Assembly: GCF_013282625.1 (NCBI RefSeq)
Contig: NZ_CP054020.1
Coordinates: 2,294,001-2,358,000 of the forward strand
DNA length: 64,000 nt
Direction: 5' to 3'
Source of the DNA: Thiomicrorhabdus xiamenensis
GTDB lineage: Bacteria; Pseudomonadota; Gammaproteobacteria; Thiomicrospirales; Thiomicrospiraceae
Part shown: piece by piece, positions 8,008-16,119 of the stretch
Layout: every line of letters starts with the position of its first letter
Position numbering within the stretch: the stretch's first letter is position 1
Program-made: the position numbers and the translations under genes
The notes under the pieces: generated by a model
The model's input: only the letters and a program-made list of their open reading frames with translations
Told to the model about the DNA's origin: nothing
Database searches by the model: none

Positions 8008-8026
8008 CTTCGGAGAAACTCCGAAG
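8008..8026 (-). other. Intercistronic hairpin between the first and second csoS1 genes
   Basis: A perfect 8-bp stem CTTCGGAG/CTCCGAAG with a 3-nt loop lies between csoS1C and csoS1A. No T-run follows on the minus strand. It forms a series with the hairpins at 7620-7656 and 7229-7252. Confidence 0.7.
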
Positions 8027-8037
8027 CGACTCAAAAA

Positions 8038-8328
8038 TTATTTGCTTTCTACTGTTAGAACCGGCTCAACTTCTTTGTGCGGGCGTGCAATGATGTGCGC
8101 TGCTACCAGCCCGTCACCAACACGTTCACAAGCATCTGCACCGGCACGTACTGCCGCGTTAACCGCACCAGTCTCACCGCGAACCATAACCGTAACGTAA
8201 CCGCCACCGACGAACTCGCGAGATACCAGGCGTACTTCTGCTGCTTTAGTCATCGCATCAGCCGCTTCAATCGCTGGAACCAAACCACGCGTTTCGATCA
8301 TACCTAGCGCAATACCGTAATCACTCAT
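8038..8328 (-). CDS. csoS1C: CsoS1C, hexameric carboxysome shell protein
   Basis: This is the first of three tandem csoS1 genes and encodes a 96-residue BMC-domain protein identical in sequence to CsoS1A. It would contribute to the main hexameric facets of the shell. The csoS1C/csoS1A/csoS1B names follow the order and tail lengths of the Halothiobacillus operon. It begins 35 bases after the csoS4B stop and has a GGAG ribosome site. Confidence 0.95.
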   Translation of the reverse strand: MSDYGIALGMIETRGLVPAIEAADAMTKAAEVRLVSREFVGGGYVTVMVRGETGAVNAAVRAGADACERVGDGLVAAHIIARPHKEVEPVLTVESK

Positions 8329-8363
8329 AACTAATCTCCTTTGAGTTGCTACTTTTTTAAAAC

Positions 8364-8618
8364 TTACATTTGATCTGGTTGCCAGTCATCGATGATGCCC
8401 CCAACCGTTAAATCTGTTAAATATCGCTTATCGCCTGCCGCATCTCGTGCCGCAGAGTTGGCGATGGTAAAAACCCAGTCGCCGTTTTTCGTTCCGATCG
8501 GATCCATTGCCACAAAGACTTCACCCGATGCGGTGGTTAGAACTTTGATAGGCAGATGCCCCATATCGTCTAACCGGCTGGTTAAAACCAGCTGTTGCCT
8601 AACTTGTAGTATTTGCAT
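8364..8618 (-). CDS. csoS4B: CsoS4B, pentameric shell vertex protein
   Basis: This 84-residue protein of the EutN/CcmL pentamer family (DPIGTKNGDWVFTIANSAAR, then YLTDLTVGGIIDDW) caps vertices of the icosahedral shell. A longer frame opens at 8651, but the family begins at MQILQVRQQL, so the start is placed at 8618, with a GGGAAGGG purine stretch upstream. This start overlaps the csoS4A end by 20 bases, implying coupled translation of the two vertex proteins. Confidence 0.93.
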   Translation of the reverse strand: MQILQVRQQLVLTSRLDDMGHLPIKVLTTASGEVFVAMDPIGTKNGDWVFTIANSAARDAAGDKRYLTDLTVGGIIDDWQPDQM

Positions 8619-8874
8619 CCTCAGGCCCTTCCCATTTGTCGATAATTCCAACGATGGTCAGGTCACTTGGATAACCTTTAACCCCGGTCGCATCACGCGC
8701 TGCCGAACTACCACAACAAAGAACCCAATCCCCCGGTTTGCACCCTACCGGGTCTACTGCAACCTGAGGTGTACCGCCATCCTTTTCGCGTACCACCAGA
8801 AGAGGCTTATGCTCCATCATGGCGATACGGTTAGTTGAAACGAGGGTCTTATCGACTTTATAAATTTTCACCAT
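8599..8874 (-). CDS. csoS4A: CsoS4A, pentameric shell vertex protein
   Basis: This 91-residue EutN/CcmL-family protein (VAVDPVGCKPGDWVLCCGSS, then YPSDLTIVGIIDKW) forms pentamers that close the vertices of the alpha-carboxysome. Compared with CsoS4B it has an additional short C-terminal tail encoded within the overlap. It lies 11 bases after csoSCA and has a GGAGG ribosome site. Confidence 0.95.
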   Translation of the reverse strand: MVKIYKVDKTLVSTNRIAMMEHKPLLVVREKDGGTPQVAVDPVGCKPGDWVLCCGSSAARDATGVKGYPSDLTIVGIIDKWEGPEDANTTS

Positions 8875-8885
8875 TTACCTCCTTT

Positions 8886-10481
8886 CTAAGCGGTTCTACG
8901 TTTTAATGCAGAATCCATCTCTTTTGCCACCAACTCCGCCGGCTTACTGTCAGTGAAATCTCGCAGCGTCGCCATGGTTTGCAATAAACCTGAAGCGGCC
9001 AGTTCCTGATAGCGGCTATGCAGAGCCTTCTCTATGCGTAAAGCTTTCGCTTTCGCGCGGTCTTTTGAGCCTGGTACCCGTCCGTCGTAATCGCAACGGA
9101 TAATGATTGGAATCGGTAGCAGGCGTTTGATATTCAGACCTTTAAAGATCTTGATCCCCACATCTACGTCATTGACCCCTTCTTCAACCGTGTCGAGGAA
9201 GCTGTAGTAGGTCAGATTACGAAGCTGTACCTCTTCAAATCCATTACCGATTCCGATAAATCGTTCGGCATGTCCCAAGTCACTGTAGCAACCGTTTTCA
9301 TATTGATTGACATAGGCAATCTGCGAAAAATTGTTGCTGATCAGCCAGCGAATCAATTTCATGACTTCCGGCTGCGGAGCCGAAGCTCTCATTAGCTGGT
9401 TACAGCTGCTAATCGCTGTTTGCAAAAGTTCATTTGCTTCATCTTCAGACAGGTCCATGGTTGCCTGATAGAGCTGATCGGTTTCCACATAACGCTGTAA
9501 ATCGATCTCGCCATTGCCATCAGGAATATGCACCTTCATGCTGTCGTCATCGGTATTGAGTCCTAAAAGGATGGTCTGTACCGTTGAACCACAACCGAAG
9601 CGATTTTCAATCGCCTGTCTGAAGTCCTGTAATTTCTGTAAAGCGGCTTGCGCTGCTTTCTGGTCATCACTGCCATGGGCTGCACAACCCTGATGGGTCG
9701 GGTCCGCTTTGGAAAAGTGATATACCGCTATCTTCAAATAACGCGTCGGTTCGTCGGCCGAATTCGGCTTTCCGTCTCTGAAACGCGTGTGTTCGATAAA
9801 TACCCAGTTTCGAACGCTTTCGCTGATATCGAAGAGTGAACCCGCATGGGCCTTTCTTCGCACCGCGGCGTAAGGCAGTCTGAGTACGTAGCTCACGATA
9901 TGGGCAAGACGTCCGTCTGCACATGGCGCAATGCCGACTGCGTGAAACCCAGCTTCCCGAAAGAGCTGCTCAGCTTCTTGTGTCCGTTGTCCCGCGAGGG
10001 GATCGTTGTTAAAGAACTCTTGCGACATTCTTAAAAATTGTGCAAAGAGGGTTTTCGCATACAGCTCCTGGAAGCCAGTCTGAAATTGCATATTCAATCC
10101 CGCCTGCCAATCCTGATCTGTTAAGGTCACACCCAACTTTGCATACAGCTGTTGGTTTGCCCAACCGATAAAACCGTTCTGTCCACGTTGTAATAAAATG
10201 TCTTTCAAGGTCGTTTCGATTTCATCGAACCGCGCTTTAATTTCCACTTCATACTGCCGAAGCAGCTGGTTTTGTCTCTCATCAACTAAAGCATGGGCGC
10301 CTGTCATCAGCGCTGAGAGAGACTCTCTTGTATTGGTTTGCCTCCTACTGCCTAAGCTCTCCCCGGAAACGCCATGAGCGATTGGCATCTCCGGCTGGGA
10401 ACGCTTAGGGGGCGTAATCGGCCTCCAAAACAATGACCTTTGACGATGACTCTTTTTATTTCGATTCATCACAACACCCAT
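8886..10481 (-). CDS. csoSCA: CsoSCA (CsoS3), carboxysomal carbonic anhydrase
   Basis: This 531-residue carboxysomal beta-carbonic anhydrase relative converts HCO3- to CO2 next to RuBisCO inside the shell. The zinc site is readable: Cys187 in CADGR (with catalytic Asp189 and Arg191), His255 in VYHFSK and Cys266 in HQGCAAHG. About 50 basic, disordered N-terminal residues, the RuBisCO-binding part in related proteins, precede the helical domain, and a degenerate second catalytic-like domain fills the C-terminal third. The start may be Met1 or Met5. It follows csoS2 by 15 bases. Confidence 0.95.
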   Translation of the reverse strand: MGVVMNRNKKSHRQRSLFWRPITPPKRSQPEMPIAHGVSGESLGSRRQTNTRESLSALMTGAHALVDERQNQLLRQYEVEIKARFDEIETTLKDILLQRGQNGFIGWANQQLYAKLGVTLTDQDWQAGLNMQFQTGFQELYAKTLFAQFLRMSQEFFNNDPLAGQRTQEAEQLFREAGFHAVGIAPCADGRLAHIVSYVLRLPYAAVRRKAHAGSLFDISESVRNWVFIEHTRFRDGKPNSADEPTRYLKIAVYHFSKADPTHQGCAAHGSDDQKAAQAALQKLQDFRQAIENRFGCGSTVQTILLGLNTDDDSMKVHIPDGNGEIDLQRYVETDQLYQATMDLSEDEANELLQTAISSCNQLMRASAPQPEVMKLIRWLISNNFSQIAYVNQYENGCYSDLGHAERFIGIGNGFEEVQLRNLTYYSFLDTVEEGVNDVDVGIKIFKGLNIKRLLPIPIIIRCDYDGRVPGSKDRAKAKALRIEKALHSRYQELAASGLLQTMATLRDFTDSKPAELVAKEMDSALKRRTA

Positions 10482-10496
10482 TTTTTAGTATTAAAG

Positions 10497-12560
10497 TTAA
10501 GCTCTGGCACCACCTGATAAAGTTACTTTCGCCCCCGTATCGGTATTACCTGAAGAGCCTGTAATCGGGCTCATAGGAACCTCACTGTTCTGTGGTCGGA
10601 ACTGGCTGGCTCCCATAGGAGACTGCCCTCTTTGACCGCGAACTGATGAGTTGCGTTGCGCAGCCCATGGACCTTCGGTACCAGTGACTTTGCTTCCGCG
10701 ATCCCAACCGTCGCCGGTAATTTTTGCGCCTTGTTCGACTGCTTCTTCAACAGTCGGCATAGGTGCAGCTTGTGCCATAGCCGGAGCCATTGGCTGAGCC
10801 TGAACTGGAGCCTGTGCTGCGCCCATCATCTGCGGAAAATCCGATTCACCTGGAATCGCCGCATTGTTGGAGTCACATACCATGGCCGTTTGCTCAGGAC
10901 CCTGATAGTTCGTACCGGATACCAGCTGGCAAGCCCCTTTTTGTGCTCCAGTCAGCCCCTGTAATCCAGGTTGAACACCTGAGACAGCTTTGTTAGCGCC
11001 TTGACGCTGACGCACTTTCATCTCATTTTGTTGATCAACTGAACACAGTTGCGACTGTTCGGCACCTGTATAGGGCGTGCCAGTTACCGCTTGGCAGTCA
11101 CCTGCTTCCGCGCCAGTCATTCCAATCGAGCCACCGCTACGTTCACCGGTAATTGACTGTCCACGAGTCGTCGCAGAGGCTGTCACTTTAATGGCTGGTT
11201 TCGGCATTTCGACGTTACACGCCTCAGCTTCTTCCTTCCCTTGATAGCCGGTTCCGGTTACGGATTTGCAAGCCCCTTTTTCGCTTCCGGTTACCGCTTC
11301 AAGTCGCCCTACCTGGGTACCTGTTGTGGTGTTACCGAGAGACGTCTGCGAAGGCATCACTTTTTGCGGTGCTTGCGCCGGGGTCTTTGGTTTAATTGTG
11401 GTCGATTGCGAGCTGCGGTTTTCGCCGCCGCTGGTAATCTTGTTTGCTTTGCTCTGCGCCGGCTGTGACATGACCGAAAATCCGGTCTTCTTAGCTTTTG
11501 CAGGCTCGCCACCGCAATACATCTGGCTTTGATCAGCTGGCAGATACTCCGTACCTGTAATCGCCGAACAAGTCCCCACTTCGTTACCGGTCATGCTTTC
11601 GCCGCGTCCAACCTTGGTTGAACCGCTTACTACCTGGCCGCGAGTGGTTTGCGTTTGCGTTACTTTTGCTGGCTGGGCGCTTGGCTGAGTCTGGCAGTTT
11701 TTGGCAAACTCTTCAGAACCTAAATATTCGGTTCCGCTGACCAATTGACATGCACCGGTTTCAGCACCTGTCATCTTTTTTTCACCCTGACCGACCATCG
11801 TGCCTGAAACAGTCTGACCACTCAGGGTCTGCGACTCCTCTACTTTAGAGGGCGCCGCCGTTTGACTGTTGCGTTGCTGACGCGTTGGACGGGACGTACC
11901 AGTCGAACAAGTCTTACCACGTGAACATCTTTCTGCACGTACTTGCTTGGCAATGTCGCGAGCGGATGCGTCCGGGTTAGCCAGCTTGGCTTTGGCACCC
12001 GATTGGCTGCCACCCTTCGACTTGAATGCATCTTGCGCAGCTTTGCCTTTAGCCTGTGCCTGACGATACGCTTTTGACTGCAGACGTCCGCCGGATTGAA
12101 CTTGATTCGTTTGCGGCTTCACTTGCGCTCGGCCACTGTTGGCACGCTCTGCGCGAGGCGCCGGTGCAACCGTTTCAGTTCTCTCTTGCTTGGCTTCTAC
12201 AATCGGCTCAACGGGTTTACGTTGTGCTCTTGTTCTTTGAGGTTGAGTCGTATTTGCTGAAGTTGCACTCTTCCCATTCTTCTGTTGCTGTCTGCGTGCC
12301 TTAGCCGCGTTGCGGCCAGCCGCCGATGCTGTGTCAGCAGCGGCAACCGGATTTACTCCACGACGAGGACGACGAGACGGTTCAGATGAAGTAGAAGTTG
12401 TGGCAACCGGCTCGACTGCCGTCTCAACTACAGGCTCAGGACGCTGTCGACGGCGCGGTACTGCCGGAGCATCTGCCGCTTGCGAACCTTTTCCTTGTAC
12501 CTGAGCTTTACGACGTGCAATCGCTGCAGCTCGACCGCTTTGAGCATTACTTGTACTCAT
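10497..12560 (-). CDS. csoS2: CsoS2, carboxysome assembly scaffold
   Basis: CsoS2 (687 residues) is the disordered scaffold that condenses RuBisCO and links it to the shell. The N-terminal region (about 1-220) holds basic RuBisCO-binding helices (such as AAAIARRKAQ and SKAYRQAQAKGKAAQDA). The middle region (about 245-560) has about five copies of a repeat with VSGT/ITGT cores and paired cysteines. The C-terminal region ends in the conserved KVTLSGGARA shell-anchoring peptide. It is shorter than the roughly 870-residue Halothiobacillus protein. An A AAA AAG heptamer in the first middle repeat is a possible frameshift site. Confidence 0.95.
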   Translation of the reverse strand: MSTSNAQSGRAAAIARRKAQVQGKGSQAADAPAVPRRRQRPEPVVETAVEPVATTSTSSEPSRRPRRGVNPVAAADTASAAGRNAAKARRQQQKNGKSATSANTTQPQRTRAQRKPVEPIVEAKQERTETVAPAPRAERANSGRAQVKPQTNQVQSGGRLQSKAYRQAQAKGKAAQDAFKSKGGSQSGAKAKLANPDASARDIAKQVRAERCSRGKTCSTGTSRPTRQQRNSQTAAPSKVEESQTLSGQTVSGTMVGQGEKKMTGAETGACQLVSGTEYLGSEEFAKNCQTQPSAQPAKVTQTQTTRGQVVSGSTKVGRGESMTGNEVGTCSAITGTEYLPADQSQMYCGGEPAKAKKTGFSVMSQPAQSKANKITSGGENRSSQSTTIKPKTPAQAPQKVMPSQTSLGNTTTGTQVGRLEAVTGSEKGACKSVTGTGYQGKEEAEACNVEMPKPAIKVTASATTRGQSITGERSGGSIGMTGAEAGDCQAVTGTPYTGAEQSQLCSVDQQNEMKVRQRQGANKAVSGVQPGLQGLTGAQKGACQLVSGTNYQGPEQTAMVCDSNNAAIPGESDFPQMMGAAQAPVQAQPMAPAMAQAAPMPTVEEAVEQGAKITGDGWDRGSKVTGTEGPWAAQRNSSVRGQRGQSPMGASQFRPQNSEVPMSPITGSSGNTDTGAKVTLSGGARA
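11775..11781 (-). promoter_or_regulatory. Candidate -1 ribosomal frameshift heptamer in csoS2
   Basis: On the minus strand the codons GAA AAA AAG contain the heptamer A AAA AAG in the frame required for -1 slippage. A -1 shift would read Asp-Asp-Arg-Cys and then stop at TGA, yielding a protein of about 270 residues with only the N-terminal region. Programmed frameshifting makes a short CsoS2A in some species, but later in the gene. No strong stem was found at the usual 5-9 nt spacing. Confidence 0.3.
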
Positions 12561-12626
12561 GCTAAAGCCTCCTATTCGTCTTTCTGACTCTTAAATCACT
12601 CGTTAATTTATGGCTAAAGCCGCAAA

Positions 12627-12968
12627 TTACATTCCGCGAGGACGGTAAACTACGAAGTTATGCCCTTGGCACTGAGTGTAGTTGTCGTAACCGATCAGAC
12701 GGATAACGTGATTTGGGTAAGCTGAACGACACTGGTCGATTTCAGCAAGTACGGCATTCGGGTCACGCTCACCGAACATTGGAAGCTTCCACATACCCCA
12801 GTAATGCGCTGAAGTGTTTGCTGGATCTTCGTGCTCGATTGAACAGTTCCAACCTTGGTTGATGATGTATACGATCTGGTCGTAGATTTCATCAGCCGTG
12901 AACTCAGGCAGGAAACCGAAAGTTTCTAGCGTCGATTTAGTACGGTAATCATCAGTTTGGATTGACAT
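12627..12968 (-). CDS. cbbS: RuBisCO form I small subunit, carboxysomal
   Basis: This 113-residue small subunit is typical of form IA RuBisCO ([20 protein letters not shown], then [20 protein letters not shown] and [10 protein letters not shown]). It caps the L8 core and contributes to the CsoS2-binding surface. It is 47 bases downstream of cbbL with an AAGGAG ribosome site. It is clearly distinct from the second cbbS at 34113, which supports two separate form I enzymes: one packaged in carboxysomes and one free. Confidence 0.96.
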   Translation of the reverse strand: MSIQTDDYRTKSTLETFGFLPEFTADEIYDQIVYIINQGWNCSIEHEDPANTSAHYWGMWKLPMFGERDPNAVLAEIDQCRSAYPNHVIRLIGYDNYTQCQGHNFVVYRPRGM

Positions 12969-13015
12969 CTCTATCTCCTTAAATTGTTAGGATTGATTCA
13001 AATAAGCGTGGCTAA

Positions 13016-14431
13016 TTAGCCCACATCCAATTTGTCAACGGTGTCGAACTCAAACTTGATCTCTTTCCAAGTTTCCAGAGCGACTGCCAATTCTTTGCTG
13101 TTACGAGCCGCTTCACGCAGGATGTCACCACCTTCACGCTCCAGATCACGACCTTCGTTACGCGCTTTAACACAAGCTTCCAGTGCAACACGGTTAGCTG
13201 CTGCACCCGCTGCGTTACCGCCTGGGTGACCTTGCGTACCACCACCGAACTGAAGTACTGAGTCATCACCGAAGATGTTTACCAGTGCCGGCATGTGCCA
13301 TACGTGGATACCACCGGAAGCAACCGCCATAACACCTGGCATTGAGCCCCAATCCTGGTCGAAGAAAACACCACGAGAACGGTCTTCAGGAACGAATGAC
13401 TCACGTAGCTGATCAACGAAACCTAGCGTTGACGCGCGGTCACCTTCCAACTTACCAACGACCGTACCGGTATGTAGGTGGTCACCACCTGACAGACGTA
13501 GACACTTAGCCAATACGCGGAAGTGAATACCGTGTAGTGGGTTACGGTCGATTACGGCGTGCATCGCACGGTGAATGTGCAACAGCATTCCGTTCTCACG
13601 ACACCAGTTAGCCAACGTCGTATTGGCAGTAAAACCAGCAGTCAGGAAGTCGTGCATGATGATTGGCTGACCTAGCTCTTTCGCGAACTCGGCACGTTTC
13701 ATCATCTCTTCTACCGTACCGGCGGTAACGTTCAAATAGTGACCTTTACGCTCACCTGTTTCAGCAGTTGCTTTGTCTACCGCTTCGGCGACAAATTCAA
13801 AACGATCTCTCCAGCGCTGGAACGGCTGAGAGTTGATGTTTTCATCATCTTTGGTCAAATCTAGACCACCACGAAGACACTCATATACTGCACGACCGTA
13901 GTTCTTGGCAGATAGACCCAACTTAGGCTTGATCGTACAACCCAACATCGGACGACCATATTTGTTAAGCTTGTCACGCTCTACCTGAATCCCTGATGGT
14001 GGCCCACCACAAGTTTTGATGAATGCCATTGGGAAACGCAGATCTTCCAAGCGAAGAGAACGAACCGCTTTAAATCCGAATACGTTACCAACCAAAGAAG
14101 TTAGTACGTTTACAACCGAACCTTCTTCAAAAAGGTCTAGTGGGTACGCGATAAAAGCGTAGAATGCGTTCTTGTCACCCGGTACGTCTTCGATACGGTA
14201 AGCACGACCTTTATAAAATTCCATGTCGGTCAACAAGTCGGTCCAAACAGTTGTCCAGGTACCTGTTGATGATTCCGCCGCAACAGCAGCCGCTGCTTCT
14301 TCACGAGGTACACCTTCTTGCGGTACTACTTTGAAACAAGCAAGTAGGTCTGTATCCAGTGGAGTGTAGTCTGGAGTCCAATAAGTCAGCTGGTAATCCT
14401 GTACACCAGCGTTAAACGTTTTATTAGCCAT
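13016..14431 (-). CDS. cbbL: RuBisCO form I large subunit, carboxysomal (form IAc)
   Basis: This 471-residue large subunit fixes CO2 onto RuBP. Catalytic features are visible: TIKPKLGL (Lys168), LDLTKDDEN (carbamylated Lys194), the [13 protein letters not shown] phosphate-binding region and loop 6 in VVGKLEG. The frame extends upstream to 14476, but the family start is [10 protein letters not shown] with a strong AAGGAGAGC ribosome site, so 14431 is used. It is the first gene of the carboxysome operon, which identifies it as the encapsulated form. Confidence 0.97.
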   Translation of the reverse strand: MANKTFNAGVQDYQLTYWTPDYTPLDTDLLACFKVVPQEGVPREEAAAAVAAESSTGTWTTVWTDLLTDMEFYKGRAYRIEDVPGDKNAFYAFIAYPLDLFEEGSVVNVLTSLVGNVFGFKAVRSLRLEDLRFPMAFIKTCGGPPSGIQVERDKLNKYGRPMLGCTIKPKLGLSAKNYGRAVYECLRGGLDLTKDDENINSQPFQRWRDRFEFVAEAVDKATAETGERKGHYLNVTAGTVEEMMKRAEFAKELGQPIIMHDFLTAGFTANTTLANWCRENGMLLHIHRAMHAVIDRNPLHGIHFRVLAKCLRLSGGDHLHTGTVVGKLEGDRASTLGFVDQLRESFVPEDRSRGVFFDQDWGSMPGVMAVASGGIHVWHMPALVNIFGDDSVLQFGGGTQGHPGGNAAGAAANRVALEACVKARNEGRDLEREGGDILREAARNSKELAVALETWKEIKFEFDTVDKLDVG

Positions 14432-14800
14432 TAATGCTCTCCTTGGTTTTTGGAGTTGAAGTAAATTCGAGTGCAATCTTAGGAAATAAAGTGACCTATT
14501 GACTAATTGAAAGAAACGATACTTAAGATTGAGGGAACTCTATATACATCGCCTTAAAAACAAATAAAGCATTGATATAAAAGAATTTTTTATTTTGGTA
14601 AAAAAAGATAAAAATGACTTTCCTGCACCAGTAGAGAGCAGAATATTTTTCTTTTGGACGGTTTTATAACGATTTTTTTCAGAATGATTTCCGTATAAGG
14701 AGCCGCAAAATGATGCGATTTACCCAAACTGAAAAATCGCTTAAGAGACATAAATTTTCGTAAAAATACTAAGGAAGAAGGCGCGACCGATGTAACTTCA
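14432..14800 (-). promoter_or_regulatory. Carboxysome operon promoter and leader region
   Basis: This gene-free, very AT-rich stretch lies upstream of cbbL. An inverted repeat CAATCTTA (14474-14481) / TAAGATTG (14524-14531) would fold the 5' leader into a long hairpin with a 42-nt loop. TATATA-like sequences near 14541-14546 on the minus strand may be a -10 element, but no good -35 partner was seen. A LysR-type operator is expected but not identified. Confidence 0.4.
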
Positions 14801-15193
14801 TCAATCGCGATTGGACAAAGAATTCACTGAAGGTTTATTTTCTGGCACACGCCATAAGAAGAACAGCAGGACGACAGCAAGAGCAAGCAACATCAGTTGC
14901 AGCCAATGCCGGTCGTAGAGAACGACAATCGAGAGAGAGAAAGTGGCAAGAATGACCCAGGTCGCGCGTTTTTTAGTTGCTCGGGACATGGTGCCTTCGC
15001 GCTCCCAGCGCTGCAGATCGGCACCGATCCAACGGTTATTGATGAGGGCCTGGTGAAAACGCGGCGAACTTTTAGCAAAGCAACCGGCCGCAAGAATCAT
15101 AAAAGGTGTCGTCGGCAATAACGGCAGAAAGATACCGACAAACCCCAAGCTGAATGCAAGACTCCCAAGGGTAAAGCAGAGTGGTTTTTTCAT
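14801..15193 (-). CDS. DUF454 (YbaN-like) inner membrane protein
   Basis: This 130-residue small membrane protein of the DUF454/YbaN family has an N-terminal hydrophobic segment with the family motif GFVGIFLPLLPTTPFMILAA. A short amphipathic region (CFAKSSPRFHQALINNRWIG) is followed by two more hydrophobic segments near residues 78-117. Function in the family is unknown. The start is placed at the MKKPLCF methionine; a frame opening upstream at 15322 lacks family similarity. It follows the VIT transporter gene in the same direction and may be co-transcribed with it. Confidence 0.8.
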   Translation of the reverse strand: MKKPLCFTLGSLAFSLGFVGIFLPLLPTTPFMILAAGCFAKSSPRFHQALINNRWIGADLQRWEREGTMSRATKKRATWVILATFSLSIVVLYDRHWLQLMLLALAVVLLFFLWRVPENKPSVNSLSNRD

Positions 15194-15258
15194 TGCTTGA
15201 ATCGTTCTGACACTGTTCGTTTTCAACGGTTCTAGGAAGCGAGGTATCTGTAACCGGT

Positions 15259-15978
15259 TTAACCGGCGACACCAAATACCAGACCGACACCGGTCGTAAC
15301 GGCCATAGCAACCGCACCCCAAATCAAAACGCGCAGCCCCCCTTTCATCATATCCGCACCACCGGTTCTGGCGGCGACCGCCCCCAGAATGGTTAATAGG
15401 AATAACGAACTGGCCGCAACGATAACCCCTAAGTTCTGCATAGGGAGCAACGCTACCAGAAGCACCGGGATCCCGGCGCCTGAGATAAAAGAAGCCGCCG
15501 AAGCAAAGGCCGCTTGCAACGGACGGGCGGTATGAATTTCCGACAACCCCAGTTCGTCTCGGGCATGGGCGCCGAGCGCATCGTGGGCCATTAATTCTTT
15601 AGCGACCTGATGCGCGGTTTCCGGGCTCACCCCCCTTTCCCGATAGATAAGCGCCAGTTCGGCCAGCTCGGTTTCCCAGTCCTCTTCCAGCGCTTTGCGC
15701 TCAATTTCCAAATCCGCTTTTTCGGTATCGGATTGAGAGCTGACCGAGACATATTCGCCCGCGGCCATCGACAAGGCTCCGGCAACCAGTGCGGCAATGC
15801 CCACCAGCAAAATATCTTCCTTGCTTGAACCGGCGGCAATCACCCCGACCAGAATACTGACGACGGAGATAATACCGTCATTGGCACCCAAGACGGCAGC
15901 ACGCAGCCATCCCATACGGTGACTGTAGTGTTTATTGCTCAGATGTTCGTCTAACATCTCTTCGGTAAAGTGACCCAT
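15259..15978 (-). CDS. VIT1/CCC1-family iron/manganese transporter
   Basis: This 239-residue member of the VIT family exports Fe2+ or Mn2+ in exchange for protons. The first membrane segment carries the family's LGANDGIISVVSILVGV. A cytoplasmic, Glu-rich metal-binding domain (about residues 85-145, ERKALEEDWETELAELALIY) lies between segments 2 and 3, and three helices follow. Its substrate cannot be fixed from sequence. It follows trpD in the same direction after a 139-base gap that can fold into a long hairpin. Confidence 0.88.
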   Translation of the reverse strand: MGHFTEEMLDEHLSNKHYSHRMGWLRAAVLGANDGIISVVSILVGVIAAGSSKEDILLVGIAALVAGALSMAAGEYVSVSSQSDTEKADLEIERKALEEDWETELAELALIYRERGVSPETAHQVAKELMAHDALGAHARDELGLSEIHTARPLQAAFASAASFISGAGIPVLLVALLPMQNLGVIVAASSLFLLTILGAVAARTGGADMMKGGLRVLIWGAVAMAVTTGVGLVFGVAG

Positions 15979-16062
15979 AAAAATCTCCGGAAACGCTTCT
16001 GCGGGATAATCGATCAGAGCCGGGAATCAATGTCCGTAACATTGCCCCTGGTCTCTTTGGTA

Positions 16063-16119
16063 AATCACCTCGTTATGACTTGCCGTGTCTGGCCAAGACA
16101 ACGAGTGCTTGCGGTGATT
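16063..16119 (-). other. Structured element between trpD and the VIT transporter gene
   Basis: Read on the minus strand, nested stems form: AATCAC/GTGATT outside, CTCGTT/AACGAG next and CTTG/CAAG inside. The outer arm begins at the trpD stop codon. There is no T-run, so a simple terminator is unlikely. It could be a leader element for the metal transporter or a 3' stabiliser of the trp message. It does not resemble the yybP-ykoY manganese riboswitch. Confidence 0.45.

Noticed and set aside
7277-8328. Long direct repeats that might suggest a repeat array
   Set aside because: They are three full csoS1 genes; there are no short repeats with spacers and no cas genes anywhere in the window.
15979-16117. 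Manganese (yybP-ykoY) riboswitch before the metal transporter
   Set aside because: The conserved GGGGAGUAGC-type loops are absent; only an unrelated nested hairpin is present.
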